Assembly (NCBI GenBank): GCA_903881205.1
Contig: CAIRSC010000038.1
Location: forward strand, 1 to 13,786
DNA: 13,786 bases
Direction of reading: 5' to 3'
Origin: an uncultured bacterium
Lineage (GTDB): Bacteria; Patescibacteriota; Minisyncoccia; Phycocordibacterales; UBA2100
Below the pieces are notes generated by a model. It was not told the DNA's origin. It did not search any database and saw nothing but the letters and a program-made list of their open reading frames with translations. Within the stretch, counting starts at the first letter, position 1. Each line of letters opens with the position of its first letter. Positions 7,273-13,305 of this stretch are shown here, piece after piece. The position numbers and the translations under genes were made by a program.

Positions 7273-7707
7273 TTATATGCGGCGCGGCTTCGGAGGACGC
7301 GGACCGTTGTGAGGTACCGGTGTATCGTCGGCGATCTTTGAGATTTCGATACCCTTGCCGGCAAACGCGCGTAGCGCCGATTCGCGGCCCGCACCCACTC
7401 CACGGATGACCACATCGACTTCCTTAACGCCGATGATCGCAGCCTTGTCTCCGACGAGCTCGCCCACTTTTGCGGCGGCAAACGGCGTCCCCTTCTTGGC
7501 TCCTGCGAAGCCAAGGCTACCGGATGTAGACCATGCCATCGCGTTGCCCCCCTTATCGGTAAGAAGAACCTTGGTGTTGTTGTAGGTGGCATGAATATGA
7601 AGCGTTCCAGCGACGATATTCTTCTTTGCGGTGCGCGCCAAAGAGCGCGACTTGAGTCCCGCGTCAACTGTACCTCCTGATTTTCGAATGATTCGTTTCT
7701 TACCCAT
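7273..7707 (-). CDS. rpsK: Small-subunit ribosomal protein uS11 (S11)
   Basis: 30S platform protein next to the mRNA exit and E site. The core signatures are visible: GTLHIHATYNNTKVLLTDKGG, the WSTSGSLGFAGAKKGTPFAA segment, DVVIRGVGAGRESALRAFAG, and the basic C-terminus ending NGPRPPKPRRI. The 144-residue length reflects a basic N-terminal extension (GKKRIIRKSGGTVDAGLKSR) relative to the 129-residue E. coli protein. An AGG about 10 nt upstream may serve as a weak Shine-Dalgarno sequence. It follows rpsM after 47 nt in the conserved rpsM-rpsK-rpsD order. Confidence 0.98.
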   Translation of the reverse strand: MGKKRIIRKSGGTVDAGLKSRSLARTAKKNIVAGTLHIHATYNNTKVLLTDKGGNAMAWSTSGSLGFAGAKKGTPFAAAKVGELVGDKAAIIGVKEVDVVIRGVGAGRESALRAFAGKGIEISKIADDTPVPHNGPRPPKPRRI

Positions 7708-7754
7708 AAGTATTTACCTGGAATTGTTTGATGAATAGCGCTGCTCGCGATGGA

Positions 7755-8135
7755 TCATGTCTTCTCGAGCTTACGGCGACCTGATGTCATTGTCTTACGG
7801 ACGTTGCCGCGCACCGTGCGTGAATTGGTCTTCGAGCGCTGACCGCGTGCCGGGAGGCGGCGCAGGTGACGTGATCCGCGGTATGATTTGATGTCCTTGA
7901 GACGACGGATGTTGCCTGAGATCTCGCGGCGAAGTTCACCTTCAACGGTGAATTTCTCAATTGCTTCGCGCAGCGATGTCTCTTCCGCAGGGGTAAGGTC
8001 CTTCGGACGCTTTCCCGCGTCAATATTGAGTCCAGCGAGCACCGTGAGCGCACGAGGACGTCCCACTCCATAGACAGAGGTAAGGCCTATCTCAAGGCGC
8101 TTATCTTCCGGGACGGTGATTCCTGCGATACGCAT
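7755..8135 (-). CDS. rpsM: Small-subunit ribosomal protein uS13 (S13)
   Basis: 30S head protein forming intersubunit bridges and contacting the P-site tRNA. The 126 residues begin MRIAGITVPEDKRLEIGLTS, which is the family opening, and continue with the helix-two-turn-helix segment YGVGRPRALTVL, RREISGNIRRLKDIKSYRG, and the arginine-rich RHLRRLPARGQRSKTNSRTV typical of the C-terminal tail. No clear Shine-Dalgarno sequence precedes it. It lies 48 nt after rpmJ; that gap contains a single TAGCACTC that resembles half of a CIRCE operator but has no partner. Confidence 0.98.
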   Translation of the reverse strand: MRIAGITVPEDKRLEIGLTSVYGVGRPRALTVLAGLNIDAGKRPKDLTPAEETSLREAIEKFTVEGELRREISGNIRRLKDIKSYRGSRHLRRLPARGQRSKTNSRTVRGNVRKTMTSGRRKLEKT

Positions 8136-8183
8136 GATGATTTAATTATTGAGTGCTAGGTAATGATGTTTGGTCGGTTCGGG

Positions 8184-8297
8184 CTAGCCCTGTCGCTGCT
8201 TGTGTCGTGGGTTGGTGCAGATAACCCACAATCGCCCGCGACGTTTTACGTGCCGGCAATGCATACAAATTTTCTTAACAGATGATTTAACCTTCAT
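8184..8297 (-). CDS. rpmJ: Large-subunit ribosomal protein bL36 (L36), 37 residues
   Basis: Small zinc-ribbon protein of the 50S subunit. The minus strand encodes MKVKSSVKKICMHCRHVKRR, then GRLWVICTNPRHKQRQG and TAG. Cys11, Cys14, Cys27 and His32 form the usual CxxC...CxxxxH zinc site, so this is the zinc-binding form. The 37-residue length matches the family exactly. It lies 12 nt after infA and before rpsM, the classic infA-rpmJ-rpsM order. The gene is short enough to be missed by gene callers using a 60-residue cutoff. Confidence 0.97.
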   Translation of the reverse strand: MKVKSSVKKICMHCRHVKRRGRLWVICTNPRHKQRQG

Positions 8298-8309
8298 ATG
8301 GAATGTTGT

Positions 8310-8516
8310 CTAGCTGCGCCGTACGATCCGTGCTCGCCCCCCGTATGGGTCTATGTGCAATTGCACGCGATCACCGACCAGTACTTTAATCCTGTGCAGA
8401 CGCATTTTGCCCGCAAGGTACGCCAGAACGACATCCCCGGAACCGAGTTTGACGCGAAAGAGCGTGTTGGGGAGCGCCTCTTCGACGACTCCTTCTACAA
8501 TCTCTGCATCAGACAT
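8310..8516 (-). CDS. infA: Translation initiation factor IF-1
   Basis: Binds the 30S A site during initiation and assists IF-2 and IF-3. The single S1/OB-fold domain reads VEEALPNTLFRVKLGSGDVV, then LAYLAGKMRLHRIKVLVGDR and VQLHIDPYGGRARIVRRS. From the ATG at 8516 the protein is 68 residues, close to the usual 70-72. The frame is open to a further ATG at 8609, but the added 31 residues do not resemble IF-1 and a well-formed promoter sits between the two, so the short start is preferred. It is the first gene of the cluster; the genes that often precede it (secY, adk, map) are absent here. Confidence 0.96.
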   Translation of the reverse strand: MSDAEIVEGVVEEALPNTLFRVKLGSGDVVLAYLAGKMRLHRIKVLVGDRVQLHIDPYGGRARIVRRS

Positions 8517-8529
8517 ATCTGCGCCACGA

Positions 8530-8558
8530 AGAATAGCAACACTTGCCTTGCTCGTCAA
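8530..8558 (-). promoter_or_regulatory. Promoter of the infA ribosomal cluster
   Basis: On the minus strand: TTGACG (8553-8558, 5 of 6 consensus matches), an exact 17-nt spacer, and TATTCT (8530-8535, 4 of 6 matches). The -10 ends 13 nt before the infA ATG, so the predicted leader is only about 6-7 nt, too short for a Shine-Dalgarno sequence. Confidence 0.6.
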
Positions 8559-8637
8559 CCCCGGACACTGCGGGATTCGCACTGTGGCAATGTTTACGGG
8601 TTTTGACAAGCATAGAACGCTGAGAGATTGGGGTTAT

Positions 8638-10062
8638 TTATTTGGCCTGCGGAGGCACGATGACCACCTTGATCGAGTTGGCGCTTGCCGGGAATGTCCC
8701 CTTCCAGAAGGGCTCCACACGTGCTGTGGCGGACGCGACGCTCGGAATGCCCCCGATGATCGTCTGGAAAGCTCCCTGTTCCTTGCCGGCAAGTGCGCGC
8801 TGGAGCACTCCGGCGTCTACATTCCATACTATGAGTGCCGATCCCGAGAGTGAGAACTGCAGCGGATCGCTGCCAAGTGCGGTAGAGGTTGCAAGAGGCT
8901 GGGCGCCGAATCCGGTACCCGGTGCCAAAGTCACAGTCGCACCTGAGGTGTCGATACTGCTTGCCTGAGCGATAGCCGCCGCAAAATCACTCTGTGAGAA
9001 TGCGGGAATCGCAACATGCGCCGACTCATTGATGCGCACACCGCCCGCTTCGCTTGTTTGCGGCTGGTCCTGATATGTGATCTGCATAAGCTGCGGGAAT
9101 ATTAAGAGCTCTGGAGTCGAGGAAGCCGCTTCGTGTGCCTTTACCTCAAGTCGGGCGCGTACATTGGCAAGAGCAGTTTGCAGCGCGCCGGCTGCGACTC
9201 CCGGCTTGTCGCCGACGAAGCCCCCCGTCATCGGATCGGTCGATTGCGCATACACATGTGCGTACGCAGCCGCAGATGATTTAAGTCCCGGAACGGTGAA
9301 CTTTGACGCCGACACGTTGTAATCGGCCCCGGCTTTATCAGCCTGCACGGTCACGGTGACTTGCCCGGGCTTCGATCCCACCTTTGCCGGGACTACGACG
9401 TCGGCGGGGACGCGGAAAATGTGGCCATCGGCTGTTTGAAAGCGAGTTGTTGCAATCAATTTCAGCGGAGTCGCCTGATAGTCGTTGTAGATGGTGATAT
9501 TGCCGCTCGCCTTGTCTTCAGCATGCACTGTTCCTGAGCTCGGTACCAGCTCGGAATCGGTAATGTCGCTTTGCTGTAAGGAATATGTGAGCGAATCAGT
9601 GGCCGAAGATGCCGGATACGCGGTGAATTGCGATGACTGATCGAACGTGAGCGTTTGTGAACGTGGCTTGACCGTGATGACCGTCGGTCTCAGTGCCACG
9701 AAAAGGAGCAGGCCGAGTGCCACTACAGAGACTGCTGCCACACCCCACAGCCACCATCGCGTCGTGAGTGGCCGACGAGGCATGCCCATGCCCACGGGCG
9801 GCATTTCACGGGTGTCGCGATCGGGAAATGTGCGTCGCGGCGCGCGCGGCGCTACCGGAATATTGCGGATTGATCGCTCGGCCGGCTCTGATATCGATCC
9901 TTGATCAAATTCTTCGTCGCGTTCTTCGCTCGACACTGAGGAAGTTCGCATAGCAGCCGGCGCCGGAGCGGGCGTGACGGGGATCGCTTGCTCAGGACGA
10001 GCAGGGCGCGTGCCCTGATCGTTGTTCGGCGGAACGATATCCTGAAAGTAATCTTTTGCCAT
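8638..10062 (-). CDS. Bitopic membrane protein with baseplate-J-like extracellular region
   Basis: Function unknown. The 474 residues divide into a long cytoplasmic tail rich in Pro, Arg and acidic residues (1-102), one transmembrane helix (about 103-124, WWLWGVAAVSVVALGLLLFV), and a large beta-rich external region. Residues about 176-260 (SSGTVHAEDKASGNITIYND, later FRVPADVVVPAKVG and AGADYNVSASKF) resemble the Baseplate_J/gp47-like fold known from phage tails and annotated in membrane proteins of Patescibacteria. The cytoplasmic tail has two compact hydrophobic peptides in an otherwise disordered context: the extreme N-terminus MAKDYFQDIVPP and RSIRNIPV (63-70). The positive charges before the helix place the N-terminus inside. 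It lies 118 nt downstream of the FtsA-like gene, and the two may form an inside-outside pair like PilM and PilN. It is probably not a phage gene, since no other tail genes are nearby. Confidence 0.8.
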   Translation of the reverse strand: MAKDYFQDIVPPNNDQGTRPARPEQAIPVTPAPAPAAMRTSSVSSEERDEEFDQGSISEPAERSIRNIPVAPRAPRRTFPDRDTREMPPVGMGMPRRPLTTRWWLWGVAAVSVVALGLLLFVALRPTVITVKPRSQTLTFDQSSQFTAYPASSATDSLTYSLQQSDITDSELVPSSGTVHAEDKASGNITIYNDYQATPLKLIATTRFQTADGHIFRVPADVVVPAKVGSKPGQVTVTVQADKAGADYNVSASKFTVPGLKSSAAAYAHVYAQSTDPMTGGFVGDKPGVAAGALQTALANVRARLEVKAHEAASSTPELLIFPQLMQITYQDQPQTSEAGGVRINESAHVAIPAFSQSDFAAAIAQASSIDTSGATVTLAPGTGFGAQPLATSTALGSDPLQFSLSGSALIVWNVDAGVLQRALAGKEQGAFQTIIGGIPSVASATARVEPFWKGTFPASANSIKVVIVPPQAK

Positions 10063-10143
10063 AGTGTGTAAGCGGTGTACAAGTATCTTCCCTGCACGCT
10101 GCTAAATTATCGTTTTTAAATCGAGAATACGTTCTTCTTATCA

Positions 10144-10160
10144 GTATACAAAAAGTATAC
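10144..10160. repeat. 17-bp inverted repeat GTATAC-AAAAA-GTATAC
   Basis: Two copies of the palindrome GTATAC flank five A residues, in the 118-bp gap between the FtsA-like gene and the baseplate-J-like gene. Read on the minus strand, each copy also contains TATACT or a close match to a -10 box. It could be an operator, a promoter part or a weak hairpin; no strong T tract follows it. Confidence 0.5.
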
Positions 10161-10180
10161 CATGTGCTCGTGGTGGCGAT

Positions 10181-11323
10181 TCATGAACGTGCCTCGATGT
10201 TGACAAGTATTGTATCCACGGCGAGCGCGGGATACTGGTGTTCGCCGAGGATCTTGGTAGTGACACCAAGAGAGTCGGGAGTATGCACCTCAAACGGTAG
10301 TGTCGTGATCGTGAACTGCGCAAAATCGATGCGCATAAAGAAGCGGCCGAGCCAGGCTTCGAGATCCTGGTGCGTGATCAGTATCAGATCATTGGGTACA
10401 TGGCGGGTCGCAGCCATCTTCCCGATCGCTTCGCCGAATATGCGCGCAAGGTCCGGCTCCGCCTTCGCCATCGCTTGCTCGACAGCCTCGCACGTTTCGC
10501 TGGAGCAGGCATCACGGTTGAGCATACGAATATGACCGAGAGATTCGTCGGGCATTCTTCCTCCCGCGATGCGGGCGAGAATAGTTGCCACGCCTTCCGG
10601 GACGACGCTTTGCTCGAATACGCCGCGTCGCATGGAGATCAGATGCGTCGTATCTGCAGACATATCAACGATCAGGACATTCGAGTCCCTGAGCTTCGTA
10701 TCCTCCATAAGAGCGCAGAGCGCCCGAGCGCCCGAGCGCCAGACGATCCGTGCAACGGGAAACAAAGCCCCGAGAGCTCCTGACGCAAGACTCTTTACCT
10801 CGGGATCGCAGTCGCTGACAAGGGAAAAGGTATCGAGTGTGCGTACGCGCTTACCTTCCGGTGACGATGTGGGATATCCGTCGATCTCAATACGCGTCAT
10901 GCTCGCTTCAAACAGTCGCCCCATGTCGATACCTGTGGCCTGAGCGAGTGACTCTTTTGCAAGTGACGCAATAGTGTCTTCCTCTACCTGAGTGTCCTCT
11001 TCAAATCGCCGAGATCCTTGGACCATCTGTGATCGCGCCCAGGGCGCATGGACGATCGCATATACCGTCTCTATGGCGCCGGTACGTTTGTGATCCGAGT
11101 ACGCCTGCAACGCTAGGTCCCCCGCCTCTTTGATCTGCTGGGCGAGTATGCCGACTGACTGATCTGGGGTGCGTGCATCGGCAGCAAGAGCCGAATGCGC
11201 AGTAGCAAGCACAGTGCATGCACCGCCGTGCAATTCCACGATCGAAATAGATACGCCGCCGACGGCAATGTCGACAATTCCGGCGATCTTTGCGCGCCCA
11301 TGTCCGAATGTAATATCAACCAT
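10181..11323 (-). CDS. FtsA/PilM-like actin-fold protein
   Basis: An actin/Hsp70-fold (ASKHA) protein of the FtsA/PilM type, 380 residues, cytoplasmic. Visible elements: the first phosphate-type strand IVDIAVGGVSISIVELHGG (16-34), the VYAIVHAPWARSQ strand typical of FtsA-like proteins (87-99), and the second phosphate-type motif VLIVDMSADTTHLISMRRG (216-234). The adenosine-site motif, usually with a Gly-Gly turn, is replaced by LILITHQDLEAWL (313-325), so nucleotide binding may be weak or lost. There is no C-terminal amphipathic membrane-anchor helix as in true FtsA, and ftsZ is not nearby, so a cell-division role is not assumed. A TATACT box ends 7 nt before the ATG. It precedes the single-pass membrane gene, which suggests a PilM-PilN-like scaffold. 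Assignment to the fold is firm; its role is unknown. Confidence 0.8.
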   Translation of the reverse strand: MVDITFGHGRAKIAGIVDIAVGGVSISIVELHGGACTVLATAHSALAADARTPDQSVGILAQQIKEAGDLALQAYSDHKRTGAIETVYAIVHAPWARSQMVQGSRRFEEDTQVEEDTIASLAKESLAQATGIDMGRLFEASMTRIEIDGYPTSSPEGKRVRTLDTFSLVSDCDPEVKSLASGALGALFPVARIVWRSGARALCALMEDTKLRDSNVLIVDMSADTTHLISMRRGVFEQSVVPEGVATILARIAGGRMPDESLGHIRMLNRDACSSETCEAVEQAMAKAEPDLARIFGEAIGKMAATRHVPNDLILITHQDLEAWLGRFFMRIDFAQFTITTLPFEVHTPDSLGVTTKILGEHQYPALAVDTILVNIEARS

Positions 11324-11330
11324 TCACTAC

Positions 11331-11336
11331 AGTATA
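11331..11336 (-). promoter_or_regulatory. Putative -10 box of the FtsA-like gene
   Basis: TATACT on the minus strand (5 of 6 consensus matches) ends 7 nt before the start codon. No good -35 hexamer is found at 16-18 nt. If used, the mRNA would begin at or beside the ATG. Confidence 0.4.
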
Positions 11337-11386
11337 TCGCGCAAAATCAGGTACGAGCGCGTCGAAGCGCAACACTGTTGGCAAGA

Positions 11387-13303
11387 TTACTGCAGAACCG
11401 CTTTTATTCTTCGGATACCGGATGCGACCGCTTCTTCCTTTTGGATCTTGAATGTTCCGTTCAATTCCTCTGTGTTCGCAACGTGCGGACCGCCGCAAAA
11501 TTCTATCGAATAGGCTGCTGTGAATTCTGGTGATTCAAGCGTCGCTCCGACCGGCCCGATCGAGTATACCGAGACCATATCGGGATACTTTGCACCGAAT
11601 TCATGTTCGGCGCCGAGCATTTCCGCATCTTCCTTCGGAAGTGTGGAGCGCACTACCGGAAGTGCCTCTGCTATGCGCTCGTTTACAATGCGCTCTACAT
11701 CAGCGATCTCCTCCTTCGTCATCTTGCGCGCAAAAGAAAAATCGATGCGAAGGCGTTCCGACGTAATATTCGAGCCGCGCTGATGCACTTCGGGGCCGAG
11801 CACCGTCTGAAGCGCTTTGAGCAGCAGGTGATGTGCTGTGTGGAGCCGCGTCGTCTGTTCCGAGTGGTCGGCAAGACCTCCTTTGAACTTTTGTTCAGAT
11901 CCGGCACGTGAAAGGTCTTGATGTTTTTTCATTTCCGTTTTGAATCCTTCCTCATCCACTGCGATACTGCGCTCGCGAGCGATCTCGCTCGTCATTTCGA
12001 ACGGAAACCCGTAGGTGGTGAAAAGTGTATATGCATCCTGCGCGGATACACTACCGGAGAGAATGATCTTTTCCAGCTCCTTCATCCCATTTTCAAGTGT
12101 TCGTCCGAATTGCAGTTCTTCTTTCCAAATCTCTCCGGTAATTTGCTCAAATGTACTCTCGCCCGCGAGCTCAGGATATGCACCTTTGTACTTTTCGATA
12201 ATCAGGATCGCACATCGGTTCAAAATACTTTCCGCTCCCTGACCCTGCTCAACTTCCAGACGCTGCGCGTGCTGAGCGGCACGGCGCAACAAGCGACGCA
12301 GAACATACCCTTGTTCACTGTTTGAGAATCGTACGCCATCAGCGAGCATCATGGTCACGGCGCGCATATGATCCGCGACAATCCTGAACGATCGCTGATA
12401 TCGACTGTCGTTGTATGCCTTTCCGGAAAAATGCTCCAGAAGCTGCACGATCTCTTGCAACGCATCAACAGCGACGAAAACATCGGGATTATTCTGAGCT
12501 GCCGCGGCTATGCGCTCGAGCCCGCCACCGAAATCGACATTTTGCTGCGCGAGACGCTCAAAGCCGGTGTCGCGCTTAATGAATTCCATGAACACATTGT
12601 TCCCGATCTCCATAAATCGTCCGCAGTCGCAGTTCGGATGACATTCCGGACCATATTTCGGATCGTGCGCTGTGCCGAAATCATAGAACATCTCAGAATC
12701 CGGTCCGCCCGGCTCGCCTACCGGCATATTCGCGGGAACCCCGGCACGACTCCACCAATTTTTCTTCACGTCGTATGCGAATATGCGGCCACCCTGCATA
12801 CCGACACGATATCCGTCCGCTTCGCTCCCGATCGATACAAATTTTGCGTCTATGCCGACCGTTTTATAAAGGTCGCTCCACAGACCGATTGATTCATCGT
12901 CTTGCGATACGCCTATTGAGGGGTCTCCGGAGAAGACCGTCACGTATAGATTTTGCGGATCGATCGAAAGCTCTTTCGTAAGAAATTCGAACATCCAGGT
13001 GATCTGCTCCTTTTTGAAATAATCTCCGAGCGACCAATTACCGAGCATTTCAAAGAACGTCGTGTGGCGATTGTCACCGACCTCTTCGATGTCGCTCTCA
13101 CGGAATGATCGCTGACTGTCTGCAATACGGGTTCCGAGCGGATGTTTCTCTCCAAGCAGATACGGGATCATCGGCTGCATGCCCGAACCGGTGAAGAGCG
13201 TCGTCGGGTCATTCTGCGGAATAAGGCTTGCCGACGGCACGATCGCATGCCCGCGCGTTTTGTAAAATTCCAGATATTTAGTTCGGATATCGTTGATATT
13301 CAT
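11387..13303 (-). CDS. alaS: Alanyl-tRNA synthetase lacking the C-Ala domain
   Basis: Charges tRNA-Ala with alanine and edits mis-charged Ser or Gly. The class II catalytic domain (about 1-240) has TTLFTGSGMQPMIPYLLG, HTTFFEMLGNWSLGDYF (motif 2, 80-96) and the HPNCDCGRFMEIGNNVFMEF segment. The class II motif 3 region around DFGGGLERIAAA and a tRNA-recognition region follow. The editing domain carries HTAHH (488-492) and CGGPH (603-607), the four metal and catalytic positions; the usual CGGTH has Pro here. The protein ends at RRIKAVLQ (638), immediately after the editing domain, whereas E. coli AlaRS (about 875 residues) continues into a coiled coil and the DHHA1-type C-Ala domain. It starts 2 nt after the Nudix stop codon, with no Shine-Dalgarno sequence. 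Confidence 0.98.
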   Translation of the reverse strand: MNINDIRTKYLEFYKTRGHAIVPSASLIPQNDPTTLFTGSGMQPMIPYLLGEKHPLGTRIADSQRSFRESDIEEVGDNRHTTFFEMLGNWSLGDYFKKEQITWMFEFLTKELSIDPQNLYVTVFSGDPSIGVSQDDESIGLWSDLYKTVGIDAKFVSIGSEADGYRVGMQGGRIFAYDVKKNWWSRAGVPANMPVGEPGGPDSEMFYDFGTAHDPKYGPECHPNCDCGRFMEIGNNVFMEFIKRDTGFERLAQQNVDFGGGLERIAAAAQNNPDVFVAVDALQEIVQLLEHFSGKAYNDSRYQRSFRIVADHMRAVTMMLADGVRFSNSEQGYVLRRLLRRAAQHAQRLEVEQGQGAESILNRCAILIIEKYKGAYPELAGESTFEQITGEIWKEELQFGRTLENGMKELEKIILSGSVSAQDAYTLFTTYGFPFEMTSEIARERSIAVDEEGFKTEMKKHQDLSRAGSEQKFKGGLADHSEQTTRLHTAHHLLLKALQTVLGPEVHQRGSNITSERLRIDFSFARKMTKEEIADVERIVNERIAEALPVVRSTLPKEDAEMLGAEHEFGAKYPDMVSVYSIGPVGATLESPEFTAAYSIEFCGGPHVANTEELNGTFKIQKEEAVASGIRRIKAVLQ

Positions 13304-13305
13304 AG

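Noticed and set aside
7272..7277. TATAAT on the minus strand at the rpsK stop codon, a possible promoter for rpsD
   Set aside because: The region 16-18 nt upstream is GC-rich coding sequence with no -35 match; the hexamer arises from the stop codon context and is probably chance.
8145..8170. GAGTGCTAG (minus TAGCACTC) in front of rpsM, resembling half of the CIRCE heat-shock operator
   Set aside because: The inverted partner nine bases away is absent, and the site is at a ribosomal gene rather than at grpE or dnaK.
8638..10062. Interpreting the baseplate-J-like gene as part of a prophage or contractile injection system
   Set aside because: It has a transmembrane helix and a long cytoplasmic tail and there are no other tail, sheath or capsid genes nearby; only the fold is shared.
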